From assembly GCA_016124205.1 (NCBI GenBank), contig WGOD01000002.1:620001-684000 (forward strand): a stretch of 64,000 nt of DNA. Reading direction: 5' to 3'. Source of the stretch: Alphaproteobacteria bacterium (GTDB lineage Bacteria; Pseudomonadota; Alphaproteobacteria; Caulobacterales; Maricaulaceae). Positions 53,912 through 62,956 of this stretch are shown one piece after another. Each line of letters starts with the position of its first letter. The stretch's first letter is position 1. Both the position numbers and the translations under genes were made by a program. A model generated the notes under the pieces. It was given only the letters and a program-made list of their open reading frames with translations. It ran no database searches and had not been told where the DNA came from.

Positions 53912-55426
53912 TCACAGAGTCTGGTCGAACGCCCCGATTGCGGGGTGGTCGGTCAGCCGCGTCTGGATATCCGCGAAGATCGCCTTCATGTCCTCCGGCG
54001 AGGCCATGCTCTCGACCACGATGACAAGGTTCGGCGTGTTGGACGAGGCGCGGACCAGACCCCAGGACCCGTCGTCCAGGATGAAGCGAACCCCGTTGAC
54101 GGTGATCATCTCGACGATCTTCCGACCGGCGACCGTTTCGCCCGCTTCCATCGCCTTGGTGTAGGTCGCGACGATCGAGTCGACGATGTCGTACTTCTCC
54201 TCGTCGGAGCATTTCGGCGACATCGTCGGAGAGGTGTAGCTGACCGGAAGTTCGCGGCGCAGGTCGGCCATCGACTTGGACGGGTTGGAGTCCATCATCT
54301 GCAGCACGGAACGCGCGGCGACGATGCCGTCGTCATAGCCGCGGCCGATCGGCGGCTGCATGAAGAAGTGCCCGGATTTCTCGAAGCCGGCGAGCGCGCC
54401 GGCCTCCTTCGACTTGCGCTTGATGTAGGAGTGACCGGTCTTCCAGTAGAGCGTTTTCGCCCCGTTCTCTTTCAACACCGGATCGGTGAGGAACAGGCCG
54501 GTCGATTTCACGTCGACGACGAAGGTCGCCTCCGGGAAACGGCCGGAAAGGTCGCGCGCCAGCATCAGGCCGATCTTGTCGGCGAAGATTTCCTCGCCCT
54601 CATTGTCGACGACGCCGCAGCGATCACCGTCGCCATCGAAGGCGAGACCGATGTCAGCGCCATGCTCCAGCACAGCGTCGCGCAGGACGTGAAGCATCTT
54701 CATGTCCTCCGGGTTCGGATTATAGCGCGGGAAGGTGTGGTCGAGCTCACAGTCGAGCGCAATGACCTCGGCCCCCATGGCTTCGAGCGCCTTGGGCGCG
54801 AAGGCCCCCGCCGTTCCATTGCCGCAGGCGGCCACGACTTTCAGCTTGCGGTTCAGCCTGACCCCGTCCGAGAGGTCGGCGAGATAGCGATCCGCGACGC
54901 CTTCGACACGCTTGTAGCTGCCGCCTTCCCGTGTGACGCCCTCTCCGTTCAGGACAATTTCCTTCAGTCGGCTCATCTCGTCCGGGCCGAAGGTCAGCGG
55001 CGGCTCGACCCCCATTTTCACGCCGGTCCAGCCATTGGAATTGTGACTGGCAGTGACCATGGCGACGCAGGGAATCCCCAGGTCGAACTGTGCGAAATAG
55101 GCGGTCGGCGACAGGCCGAGGCCGATGTCATTCACCTCGATCCCCGCCGACATCAGGCCGAGCTCCAGGGCCTGTTTCACGCCAAGCGAATAGGCGCGGA
55201 AGTCGTTGCAGGTCACGATACGCGGCTCGATCCCCAGCTCATGGATCAGCGTGCCGAGCCCCAGACCCAGCGCCTGGACGCCGTAGAGATTCAGTTCCGG
55301 CTCTCGCGGATCGGCCGGGTTACCGAACCACCAGCGCGCGTCGTACTCGCGAAAGCCGGTCGGCTTGATCACGGGCCGGGTTTCGAATTCCCAACTATTG
55401 GGCCGGGCGGAGGCAAGCGGCTTCAT
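53912..55426 (-). CDS. manB: Phosphomannomutase/phosphoglucomutase
   Basis: Alpha-D-phosphohexomutase of 504 residues: TGFREYDARWWF at the N-terminus, phosphoserine loop VTASHNSNGWTGVK (S128), metal loop FDGDGDRCGVVD, sugar loop GFEKSGHFF and a C-terminal RASSNTPNLVIVVE phosphate site. The pattern matches bifunctional AlgC/ManB-type enzymes giving mannose-1-P for manC and glucose-1-P for galU, though the precise substrate preference cannot be read off. It converges on glmM with nine bases between stops. Confidence 0.92.
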   Translation of the reverse strand: MKPLASARPNSWEFETRPVIKPTGFREYDARWWFGNPADPREPELNLYGVQALGLGLGTLIHELGIEPRIVTCNDFRAYSLGVKQALELGLMSAGIEVNDIGLGLSPTAYFAQFDLGIPCVAMVTASHNSNGWTGVKMGVEPPLTFGPDEMSRLKEIVLNGEGVTREGGSYKRVEGVADRYLADLSDGVRLNRKLKVVAACGNGTAGAFAPKALEAMGAEVIALDCELDHTFPRYNPNPEDMKMLHVLRDAVLEHGADIGLAFDGDGDRCGVVDNEGEEIFADKIGLMLARDLSGRFPEATFVVDVKSTGLFLTDPVLKENGAKTLYWKTGHSYIKRKSKEAGALAGFEKSGHFFMQPPIGRGYDDGIVAARSVLQMMDSNPSKSMADLRRELPVSYTSPTMSPKCSDEEKYDIVDSIVATYTKAMEAGETVAGRKIVEMITVNGVRFILDDGSWGLVRASSNTPNLVIVVESMASPEDMKAIFADIQTRLTDHPAIGAFDQTL

Positions 55427-55449
55427 GTCTCAGTCCTTTTCGGTCGGGA

Positions 55450-56067
55450 TCATTCGTTGGTGTCGAGAATGCGCGCTTCGATACGGCGCACGAGGACCGG
55501 GCGTTCCAGTCCGTCGAGATCGGGCCAGATGCCGATCCATTCCTGGTCATTGGCGACAGCGTTCGCAGGTACGTCGAACACGAAGGTGAAGGTCTGCCAG
55601 TCCTCGTCCAGTTCGGCGACGTGGCGTGGGGAATCCCCGGCCTGCGCGGTGAAGTAGGACATGTAGGCTTCGGTATGACCGCCGCGGAGGGCGCGCATCT
55701 CGATCGAGACCTCCACCGGGTGCCCGATCACATCCTCTTCGAAGGCGCGCGGCAGGAGAAGGCCAACGCCGGCCGACATCGTGCCGGCCTGATCGAAGGA
55801 AGCGTTGGCGGTGATGCGCGCCGCCTGCTCGGTCGGCACATAATCGGATTGCGTGCCCGGCCCCGGCACGAGGCCGGCCAGGGCCTCACCCTCGATGACG
55901 AGGTGACGGCCGTCAAAGCTGAAGCCGCGGGTTTCCTGTTCGCCCGACATGGCGAACCAGATCATTCCGGCCACCACAATCGCGGCGATCGCGTAGAAGA
56001 TCGGGTCCGAGGCCAGGACCCAGAGGTCGAAGCCTGCCTGCCTTCGATTGGAGCCCGCTTCAGCCAT
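55450..56067 (-). CDS. Single-pass membrane protein with extracytoplasmic domain, unknown function
   Basis: The 205-residue product has a TM helix at about residues 22-41 (PIFYAIAAIVVAGMIWFAM) after a charged N-terminus, then a 160-residue beta-rich domain ending DQEWIGIWPDLDGLERPVLVRRIEARIL. The domain's pattern (TFTFVFDVPANAVANDQEWIGIW) resembles carbohydrate-binding jelly-roll modules. No family recognised. It sits five bases after ugd and 23 before manB on the same strand, so it is probably in a ugd operon and may handle surface glycan. Confidence 0.78.
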   Translation of the reverse strand: MAEAGSNRRQAGFDLWVLASDPIFYAIAAIVVAGMIWFAMSGEQETRGFSFDGRHLVIEGEALAGLVPGPGTQSDYVPTEQAARITANASFDQAGTMSAGVGLLLPRAFEEDVIGHPVEVSIEMRALRGGHTEAYMSYFTAQAGDSPRHVAELDEDWQTFTFVFDVPANAVANDQEWIGIWPDLDGLERPVLVRRIEARILDTNE

Positions 56068-56072
56068 ACCGG

Positions 56073-57374
56073 TCAGCGACCGACGCTGGTGTAGTCGAAG
56101 CCGCGCTCGGCCATGTCTTCAGGCCGGTAGATGTTGCGCAGGTCGACAACGACCTTGCCCTTCATCGACTGACCGAGCCGGTCGAGGTCGAGGGCACGGA
56201 ACTCGTTCCATTCGGTGATGATCACGAGCGCGTCGGCTCCGTCCGCACACAGATAAGGGCCGGAGACGTAGTCGACGTCCTTCATCAGGCGTTCCGCCTC
56301 GACGATGCCGGCCGGGTCGTAGGCGCGGACCTTCGCGCCCGCTTCCTGCAACGCCGGGATGATGTCGAGCGAGGGCGCATCGCGCATGTCGTCCGTGTTC
56401 GGCTTGAAGGTCAGGCCGAGGACGGCGATCGTCTTGCCTCTGGCGTCACCGCCCATTGCCTTCACGACCTTGTCCGCCATGGCCCGCTTGCGGGAGTCGT
56501 TCACTTCGACGGTGGTTTCGACCAGCCGCAGCGGCGTGCCCGCCTCCTTGGCGGTCTTGGTCAGGGCGAGCGTGTCCTTGGGGAAGCAGGAGCCGCCATA
56601 GCCCGGTCCGGCATTGAGGAATTTCGAGCCGATGCGCTTGTCCAAGCCGACGCCGCGCGCGACTTCCTGGACGTTGGCGCCGACCTCCTCGCAGAGATCG
56701 GCCATTTCGTTGATGAAGGTGATCTTCATCGCCAGGAAGGCGTTCGCGGCATACTTGATCAGTTCGGACGTGCGGCGGCCGGTGAAGAGCAGCGGCGTCT
56801 CGTTGAGATAGAGCGGGCGATAAAGCTCCTTCATCACGGCCTGCGCGCGCTCGTCCTCGGTGCCGACCACGACCCGGTCCGGCCGCTTGAAGTCGTCGAT
56901 CGCCGCGCCTTCGCGCAGGAATTCCGGGTTCGAAACGACCGAAAAATCACCATCGGGGCGGCGTTCGCGAATGATGCGTTCGACCTCGTCGCCCGTGCCC
57001 ACAGGGACGGTCGACTTGTTCACGATGACGGTATAGCCCTCCATCACCGAGGCGATTTCCTCAGCGGCGGCATATACATAGCTAAGGTCCGCATGGCCGT
57101 CGCCGCGGCGCGACGGCGTGCCGACCGCGATAAAGACGACGTCGGCATTCTTCACCGCTTCGGACAGATCGGTCGCGAAATCGAGCCGTTCCTCGCGGAC
57201 ATTGCGCTGAACCAGCAGGTCGAGGCCCGGTTCGTAGATCGGGATGCCACCAGAACGGAGCATCGCGACCTTTTCCTCGTTCTTGTCGACACAGGTCACA
57301 TGGTGGCCGAAATCGGCAAAACACGCCCCGGAAACAAGGCCGACATATCCGGTTCCGATCATCGCCACGCGCAT
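56073..57374 (-). CDS. ugd: UDP-glucose 6-dehydrogenase
   Basis: Oxidises UDP-glucose to UDP-glucuronate. The NAD loop MIGTGYVGLVSGACFADFGH opens the protein; VNKSTVPVGTGDEVER, NPEFLREGAAIDDF, and the catalytic cysteine in GPGYGGSCFPKDT (C263) follow, with GLTFKPNTDDMRDAPSL near the end. 433 residues. It connects galU with the UDP-glucuronate epimerase at 31.4 kb. Confidence 0.97.
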   Translation of the reverse strand: MRVAMIGTGYVGLVSGACFADFGHHVTCVDKNEEKVAMLRSGGIPIYEPGLDLLVQRNVREERLDFATDLSEAVKNADVVFIAVGTPSRRGDGHADLSYVYAAAEEIASVMEGYTVIVNKSTVPVGTGDEVERIIRERRPDGDFSVVSNPEFLREGAAIDDFKRPDRVVVGTEDERAQAVMKELYRPLYLNETPLLFTGRRTSELIKYAANAFLAMKITFINEMADLCEEVGANVQEVARGVGLDKRIGSKFLNAGPGYGGSCFPKDTLALTKTAKEAGTPLRLVETTVEVNDSRKRAMADKVVKAMGGDARGKTIAVLGLTFKPNTDDMRDAPSLDIIPALQEAGAKVRAYDPAGIVEAERLMKDVDYVSGPYLCADGADALVIITEWNEFRALDLDRLGQSMKGKVVVDLRNIYRPEDMAERGFDYTSVGR

Positions 57375-57467
57375 GGCCTGGTCCTCTCTGTTTCGGGCCT
57401 GCCCTACATGCAGGCTATCGGTCGGGCGATGCCACGGGCAAGGCCGCGGCGCAAGGCAATTGCCTGC

Positions 57468-58439
57468 CTATTTGACACCCGCGCGAAGCAGGTCGTGAAT
57501 GTGTAGCAGACCGGCGGGGCGGCCGTCCGGTTGAAGCGCGAAAAGCTGCAGGATTTTCCGGTCGCCCGCCGTCATGCGGCGCATCGCGTCGGCGGCCAGC
57601 GCGCCCGGCTCGATCGTCTGGGGGTCGCGCGTCATCACCTCGGCGACGGGCCGGGAGACGAGCCCCTCGCCCATGTGGCGGCGAAGATCGCCGTCGGTCA
57701 CGATCCCGGCGAGCGTGCCATCACCTCGTGTTACACCGACGCAGCCAAACCCCTTGGCGGACATCTCCAGCAGGGCTTCGGACATCGGTGCGGTCTCGCC
57801 GATCAGCGGCATGGCGTCGCCGGCATGCATCAGGTCGGCAACGGTCGCCAGCGCTGCACCGAGCGCGCCGCCCGGGTGGTAGACGCGGAAATCGGTGGCG
57901 GTGAAGCCCCGCGCTTCCAGGAGCGCGACCGCCAGCGCATCGCCCATCGCCATCATCAGCGTGGTCGAGGTGGTCGGGGCACGCGTCTCGCCGCACGCCT
58001 CCGGCGCGTCGGGAACGAAGAGATGGTAGTCGGCGCCGCGCGCCAGCAGGGAGTCCCGCCCGGCGGTCATGGCGATCAGCGGGGTCGCGAAGCGGCGGCA
58101 ATAGGCGATGAGGTCACCCAGCTCGCGGGTTTCGCCCGATTTCGACAGCGCAAGGACCGCATCGTCGGGCGTGATCATGCCGAGATCGCCGTGGCTGGCC
58201 TCGGTCGGGTGGACGAAATAGGCCGGTGTCCCGGTCGACGCGAGCGTGGCGGCGATCTTGCGCGCGACATGGCCGGACTTGCCGACACCGGCGCAGATCA
58301 GCCGGCCCTTCAGCCTGTTCACCAGCGCGACGGCGCGCGCGAAATCCCCGTCGATGGATTGCGCCAGCGCCTCGAGCGCATCGCGTTCCATCTCGACGAC
58401 GCGGCGGCCTGCCGCGATGGCCTTGTCTTGGTCGTTCAT
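57468..58439 (-). CDS. kdsD: Arabinose-5-phosphate isomerase (KdsD/KpsF)
   Basis: Converts ribulose-5-P to arabinose-5-P for Kdo synthesis. The ATG at 58439 gives 323 residues: an N-terminal SIS domain ([41 protein letters not shown]) and two CBS domains from about residue 205 ([21 protein letters not shown]). The match to the family is high across its length. In the carbohydrate region it could serve lipid A core or a Kdo-containing capsule. Divergent from gpmA. Confidence 0.95.
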   Translation of the reverse strand: MNDQDKAIAAGRRVVEMERDALEALAQSIDGDFARAVALVNRLKGRLICAGVGKSGHVARKIAATLASTGTPAYFVHPTEASHGDLGMITPDDAVLALSKSGETRELGDLIAYCRRFATPLIAMTAGRDSLLARGADYHLFVPDAPEACGETRAPTTSTTLMMAMGDALAVALLEARGFTATDFRVYHPGGALGAALATVADLMHAGDAMPLIGETAPMSEALLEMSAKGFGCVGVTRGDGTLAGIVTDGDLRRHMGEGLVSRPVAEVMTRDPQTIEPGALAADAMRRMTAGDRKILQLFALQPDGRPAGLLHIHDLLRAGVK

Positions 58440-58578
58440 GGCTTCGCCTTTTAAGCCCGCAGCGCGCAAAAGGCGAGTGGAAGACCGCGCTTCCTCCGCC
58501 TTGCCCGCAGCAGCCCGGCGGGCTATCCCGCTGAGACCTGCCGGCCTGCCCGGCGTCCACCGTCACAAGGTCCGCGCC

Positions 58579-59301
58579 ATGTCCCGTCTTGTCCTCGTCC
58601 GCCACGGCCAGAGCGAATGGAATCTGCAGAACCGTTTCACCGGCTGGGTTGACGTCAACCTGACCGGCGAGGGCGAAGCACAGGCCAGGAAGGCGGGTGC
58701 GCTGATGAAGGCGGACGGCTTCGCGCCGAAGCGGGCGTTCGTCTCGATGCTGACCCGCGCGATCCGCACGCTGAACCTGGCGCTCGCCGACATGGGGATG
58801 AGCTGGATCCCCGTGGAGAAGAGCTGGCGGCTCAACGAACGCCATTACGGCGCGCTGACCGGGCTCGACAAGGCGGAGACGAAGGCCAAGCACGGCGAGG
58901 AGCAGGTGAAGATCTGGCGCCGCTCCTACGACACGCCGCCGCCGGCGCTCGACCGGGACGATGAACGCCATCCACGCTTCGACCCGCGCTATGCCGGTCT
59001 GGCGGACAGCGACCTTCCGGCCACGGAATCGCTCGCCACGACGCTGCAGCGGGTTCAACCCTATTGGGATGGCGAGATCGCCCCGCATCTGAAGGCGGGC
59101 GAGGACATTCTGATCGCGGCACACGGCAATTCGCTGCGTGCGATCGTGAAACTGCTGTTCAACGTGTCGCCGGACGAGATCGTCGGGATCGAGATCCCGA
59201 CCGGCAATCCGCTGATGATCGAACTCGACGGGGATCTGAAACCGGTCTCCGCGCGCTATCTCGACGCCGACCGCGCCCAGCCCCTGCCCACCCTGCCTTG
59301 A
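58579..59301 (+). CDS. gpmA: 2,3-bisphosphoglycerate-dependent phosphoglycerate mutase
   Basis: Glycolytic mutase with the phosphohistidine motif [12 protein letters not shown] (His9), [24 protein letters not shown] and [13 protein letters not shown]. The ATG at 58579 gives 240 residues; the track start far upstream lies in the shadow of kdsD. The TTG or ATG start of the next gene follows immediately, and the TGA stop overlaps that TTG. Confidence 0.95.
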   Translation: MSRLVLVRHGQSEWNLQNRFTGWVDVNLTGEGEAQARKAGALMKADGFAPKRAFVSMLTRAIRTLNLALADMGMSWIPVEKSWRLNERHYGALTGLDKAETKAKHGEEQVKIWRRSYDTPPPALDRDDERHPRFDPRYAGLADSDLPATESLATTLQRVQPYWDGEIAPHLKAGEDILIAAHGNSLRAIVKLLFNVSPDEIVGIEIPTGNPLMIELDGDLKPVSARYLDADRAQPLPTLP

Positions 59302-59750
59302 GCCAAGTTTCCGATCTTCGCTTCATGGATGCCGCGCTGGCCTGGGCACGGAGCGGCGTCGGCCTGACCGCCCCCAATCCCTCGGTCGGATGCGTTCTGG
59401 TGAAAGACGGGCAGGTGATCGGCGCGGCTCGCACAGCCGATGGCGGTCGTCCGCATGCGGAAACACAGGCCCTGGCGATGGCCGGAGAGGCTGCGCACGG
59501 CGCCACAGCCTATGTCACGCTGGAACCGTGTGCCCACACCGGCGTAACCGGTCCATGTGCAGATGCCCTCATTGCGGCGGGCATTTCTCGATGCGTCGTC
59601 GCCCTCGTCGACCCGGACCCGCGCGTCGACGGCGGCGGCATCACCCGGCTTCGTGCTTCCGGTATCACGGTGGAAACAGGACTTCGCGAAGAAGAAGCCC
59701 GGGCCATGAAGTCCGAATTCCTGTCGCGATTTGCGCCGCTGCGACCCTGA
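59298..59750 (+). CDS. ribD: RibD-type pyrimidine deaminase, stand-alone deaminase domain
   Basis: About 150 residues covering only the N-terminal deaminase half of Rib[39 protein letters not shown] with the zinc histidine and catalytic Glu, [20 protein letters not shown] with the two zinc cysteines, [19 protein letters not shown] and [14 protein letters not shown] just before the stop. The reductase domain (about 210 residues) is absent and is not found in other frames downstream. The start is TTG at 59298, overlapping the gpmA stop, or ATG at 59325. It acts in riboflavin synthesis if a reductase is encoded elsewhere. Confidence 0.85.
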   Translation: MSQVSDLRFMDAALAWARSGVGLTAPNPSVGCVLVKDGQVIGAARTADGGRPHAETQALAMAGEAAHGATAYVTLEPCAHTGVTGPCADALIAAGISRCVVALVDPDPRVDGGGITRLRASGITVETGLREEEARAMKSEFLSRFAPLRP

Positions 59751-59868
59751 CTACCGACGGCGGCACGCCACTGGCGTTCAACACTTACCGTTAACCGGGA
59801 CTGACTAGGCTTTCCACAGGACGTGGACCGCAGCGGTTCGCGACAGCAGCAGGATCCGGCCTATCGCC

Positions 59869-61170
59869 ATGCCCGCGGAAGGTATTGCATACAAGACACT
59901 GACCCAGGCGCAGGTGTCGGAGATGTGCGACCGGCATGAGCGGCTCTGGTCCGGGCGGTCGGGCGGCGCGCGGGCGCATTTCGCCTATTGCATCCTCACC
60001 GACATGGATCTGTCGCGGCGAGACCTGTCCGATGCGGACTTCACCGGAGCGATCCTGACCGGAGCAAACCTGTCGGGCACGGTGCTGAATTCCTCCAGCC
60101 TCTACAGCGCGGATCTGCGCCGAGCCAATCTGGAAGGCGCGTCGCTTCGGCGGGCTGACCTGCGGGGCGCAGTGCTGCGCGGCGCGGTGCTGACGGGCGC
60201 GGACATGACCGAGACCGATCTGCGCGAAGGTGTGATCGCCCGGCCGGACCGCGAACGCGGCCTGGCGGTGATCAAGCACGAGACGCGCGCGGGCGAGGCG
60301 AACGAGGCCAATTTCACGGGGGCCAACCTGACCCGCTCCAAGATGGCCGGCATGGTGGCGCAGCGCGCCGACTTCACCGATGCCATGCTGCTGGGTGCGC
60401 GCCTGATCCGGGCCAATCTGCGAGGCAGCGTGTTTTCCGGCGCGAATCTCGAAGGGGCGGACCTGTCCGGGGCCGACCTGTCCGACGCGGACCTGTCGGA
60501 CTCGATCCTGGTCAACACCAATCTGACGATGTCGAAGCTGGAAGGCGTGAAGACTGCCGGCGCGCTGACCGAGAAGCCGGCCGGCAAGGCGCTCGAGACC
60601 CTCGGCGCACCGGTGGCGGATCTTCTGGCCGATCACATCCGCTGGTGCGAGACCGACGGCGCGGAAGGCCGCCCGTCGATCTTCGACGGGGCGGACATGC
60701 GTGAACTGCAATCACTCGCGGGCAAGCGGCTGACGGCTTTCCAGGCGCGCGGGGCCACGCTTTACGGGCTCGACCTGGAAGGCGCGCAGCTGCAGGGCGC
60801 TCGCCTGGAGCGGGCCGACCTTCGCATGGCCTGTCTGCGCGGCGCGGATCTGCGCGGCGCGGACCTGACCGGCGCTCGCCTGAACAATGCCGATCTGCGC
60901 GACTGCAAGCTGGGTCCACTTCTGATCGGCAAGGACCGGTTGATGCCGGCCTCACTGGCCGCCGCGAAAATCCGCTATGCCGACCTTCGCGGCGCCGATC
61001 TCAAGCGCGTCCGGGCGACCGGAGCCGATTTCTCCTATTCGCGGCTCGACACGACCGATGTGCGCCATGGCCTGTTTACCGGGTCCTGCTTTACGGGAGC
61101 TCGGATCGATCCGAGCTTCGGCGAGGACGTGGAGAATGCCGAAGGCGCGGTCGATCTCGACGCCGCCTGA
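59869..61170 (+). CDS. Pentapeptide-repeat protein
   Basis: The 433-residue product is built mainly from A(D/N)LXX repeats in two blocks (about residues 45-215 and 290-430), for example ADLSGADLSDADLSDS and ADLRMACLRGADLRGADLTGARLNNADLRDC, separated by a non-repeat linker. These should form two right-handed quadrilateral beta-helices. No signal peptide is present, so it is probably cytoplasmic. Some members mimic DNA and protect gyrase, but nothing here specifies that role. A terminator follows. Confidence 0.92.
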   Translation: MPAEGIAYKTLTQAQVSEMCDRHERLWSGRSGGARAHFAYCILTDMDLSRRDLSDADFTGAILTGANLSGTVLNSSSLYSADLRRANLEGASLRRADLRGAVLRGAVLTGADMTETDLREGVIARPDRERGLAVIKHETRAGEANEANFTGANLTRSKMAGMVAQRADFTDAMLLGARLIRANLRGSVFSGANLEGADLSGADLSDADLSDSILVNTNLTMSKLEGVKTAGALTEKPAGKALETLGAPVADLLADHIRWCETDGAEGRPSIFDGADMRELQSLAGKRLTAFQARGATLYGLDLEGAQLQGARLERADLRMACLRGADLRGADLTGARLNNADLRDCKLGPLLIGKDRLMPASLAAAKIRYADLRGADLKRVRATGADFSYSRLDTTDVRHGLFTGSCFTGARIDPSFGEDVENAEGAVDLDAA

Positions 61171-61183
61171 CCTCACCCGAAAT

Positions 61184-61213
61184 AAAAAGCGGGCGGGGAT
61201 GAACCCCGCCCGC
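61184..61213 (-). terminator. Terminator between the pentapeptide gene and hsp20
   Basis: GCGGGCGGGG and CCCCGCCCGC form a 10-bp stem with a five-base loop. On the minus strand it is followed by TTTTTATTT, a good U run for ending hsp20 transcripts; the plus side has a weaker TTTT a few bases on. Confidence 0.9.
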
Positions 61214-61250
61214 ATCAAGTTTTCGAAGGGTATGCTCGCGCTGCCGCGCG

Positions 61251-61724
61251 TCAGGCCGCCTTGGACTTGCGGCCTTCGATCGTCTTGGCTTTTCCGCCGG
61301 TATTGCCGATCTCGATCCGGCGCGGCTTGGCCGCTTCCGGAATTTCACGCTCGAGATTGATCAGAAGAAGGCCGTTCTTCAGCTCCGCACCGGTTACCGA
61401 CACATGGTCGGCGAGATGGAAGCGGCGCTCGAACGCCCGCTCGGCGATGCCGCGATACAGGTAATTCGGGGCCTCGTCCTCGGCCCGTTCGGCCTTCCGG
61501 CCGGACACGGTCAGGACGTTCTCCTGCACCTCGACGGAAAGATCCTCGTCACCGAAGCCGGCCACGGCCAGTTCGATCCGGTAATCATTCTCGCCAAGCT
61601 GTTCGATGTTATAGGGCGGGTAGCCATTCGACGGTTCGGCCTTCGAGGCCGCGTCGATCAGATTGGCCAGCCGGTCAAAACCGACGATGGAACGGTAGAA
61701 GGGGCTATAATCAACACCACGCAT
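61251..61724 (-). CDS. Small heat-shock protein, Hsp20/IbpA family
   Basis: ATP-independent chaperone that holds unfolding proteins. The 157 residues have the class A N-terminus MRGVDYSPFYRSIVGFDRLANLI, YNIEQLGENDYRIELAVAGFGDEDLSVEV and ENVLTVSGRK of the alpha-crystallin domain, AFERRFHLADHV, and the GLLLINLEREIPE strand, then the C-terminal IXI-like RRIEIG. Upstream are a sigma-32-type promoter and a ROSE-type leader, and it ends at a strong terminator. Confidence 0.96.
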   Translation of the reverse strand: MRGVDYSPFYRSIVGFDRLANLIDAASKAEPSNGYPPYNIEQLGENDYRIELAVAGFGDEDLSVEVQENVLTVSGRKAERAEDEAPNYLYRGIAERAFERRFHLADHVSVTGAELKNGLLLINLEREIPEAAKPRRIEIGNTGGKAKTIEGRKSKAA

Positions 61725-61856
61725 GGCACTTATCCTCCAGTTAGAGCAACAAGCCGCTCCGCGATGTTCCTTGCGGAGCGTCCTCAGGCGATCCCTGTCC
61801 GCACGCCCGAAGGCCGTGCCGGGGACCCGCGGAACCCGGTACCGGCGTTCCGCATC
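61725..61856 (-). promoter_or_regulatory. ROSE-type RNA thermometer in the hsp20 leader
   Basis: On the minus strand the last hairpin CTTGCTC...GGAGGATAAG buries the ribosome site: CTT pairs AAG and CTC pairs GAG with the UUGCU/GGAGGA mismatch pattern typical of ROSE elements. A stable CGCTCCGC/GCGGAGCG hairpin and weaker ones lie just upstream, as in other ROSE leaders of about 100-130 nt. Confidence 0.82.
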
Positions 61857-61861
61857 GATCT

Positions 61862-61889
61862 ATTTGGGGGCCCGATTGCCCGGTTCAAG
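61862..61889 (-). promoter_or_regulatory. Sigma-32 (RpoH) type promoter of hsp20
   Basis: On the minus strand CTTGAA and CCCCAAAT are separated by 14 bases, close to the CTTGAAA-N11-16-CCCCATNT consensus. The start point would fall about 130 bases before the coding start and so include the whole thermometer. Confidence 0.75.
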
Positions 61890-61957
61890 GGGCAGGGCGT
61901 TGCGCACCGATCACGGCTCGGCTAGGGCTATCGCGGCAGCAATTCAGGAAGCTCACC

Positions 61958-62956
61958 ATGTCGCGTTTCGCTCTTTTGACCGCCCTTTCCTCACTGGCCC
62001 TGCTCACCGCGTGCGGTGGTCGCGAACCGGAAGCGGCCGAGACCGAAACGGGCCAGGATGACGCCATGGTCGCCGATACGGACATGGCGACCGATACGGG
62101 GCTTGCGCCGCAGGACCCGGCCGATGCGTCTGCGACGGAAGGCACGCTGGAGTGGGCGGTGGCCGGCGAGTGGCGCGGCGAGGACGCGGCGCGCGATGCC
62201 TGGCGGCACCCGCAGGAGACGCTCGAATTCTTCGAGATCGACCCGTCGGGCACGATCGTCGAAATCTGGCCGGGCGGTGGCTGGTATGCACGCATTCTGG
62301 CGCCGTGGATCGCGGCCAATGGCGGCACCTATATCGGTGCAACCTTCCCGGAAACCAGCCCGAGCGAAGCCCGCCGCGAGGCCCGTGCAAATTTCCTGGC
62401 CGAGATGGCCTCCAACCCGGTCTATGGCGAGGTTCAGGCCGGTGATTTCAGCGCCGATGTGGGCGATATCGCCCCGGCCGGCAGCGTGGATGCGGTCCTG
62501 ACCTTCCGCAATGTCCACAACTGGATGGGCGCCGGCTTTGCCGAGCGGGCCTTCGCCGATTTCTATACCGTGCTGCGCCCCGGCGGCGTTCTGGGCGTGG
62601 TCGAGCACCGCCTGCCCGACACCCGCGAGCAGGATCCGCGCGCCTCGACCGGCTATGTGCAGGAAGCCTATGTGATCGCGCTGGCGGAAGAGGCCGGTTT
62701 CGAACTCGTCGGCCGCAGCGATGTGAACGCCAATCCGGCCGACACGGCCGATCATCCGTTCGGGGTCTGGACGCTGCCGCCGGTCGGACGCACCTCGCCC
62801 TTCGGTGAGCCGGAAGATCCGGCCTTTGATCGTGCGCCCTATGACGCGATCGGGGAAAGCGACCGGATGACGCTGCTGTTCCGCAAGCCGCTGCGCGACA
62901 ACACGCCTTCGGATGCCGAGGAGGACACCGGCGACGCGGCAGGCGAGGAAGACTAG
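61958..62956 (+). CDS. Predicted lipoprotein with SAM-methyltransferase-like fold
   Basis: The 332-residue product starts with a lipoprotein signal peptide with lipobox LLTAC at residue 19, then an acidic Thr/Asp-rich linker to about residue 65. The rest has class I methyltransferase order: IVEIWPGGGWYARILAPWI as motif I, AVLTFRNVHNWMGAGF, VLRPGGVLGVVEHRLPD and QEAYVIALAEEAGF. The motif I is altered (WPGGGWY) and the cytosolic cofactor would be absent in the periplasm. Exported relatives are common in alphaproteobacteria; function is unknown. It converges on hisN with a 4-base overlap. Confidence 0.85.
   Translation: MSRFALLTALSSLALLTACGGREPEAAETETGQDDAMVADTDMATDTGLAPQDPADASATEGTLEWAVAGEWRGEDAARDAWRHPQETLEFFEIDPSGTIVEIWPGGGWYARILAPWIAANGGTYIGATFPETSPSEARREARANFLAEMASNPVYGEVQAGDFSADVGDIAPAGSVDAVLTFRNVHNWMGAGFAERAFADFYTVLRPGGVLGVVEHRLPDTREQDPRASTGYVQEAYVIALAEEAGFELVGRSDVNANPADTADHPFGVWTLPPVGRTSPFGEPEDPAFDRAPYDAIGESDRMTLLFRKPLRDNTPSDAEEDTGDAAGEED

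Noticed and set aside
59701-59868. Missing RibD reductase domain hidden by a frameshift
   Set aside because: Only 118 bases separate the stop from the pentapeptide gene, and none of the frames shows reductase motifs, so a simple frameshift does not explain the short protein.
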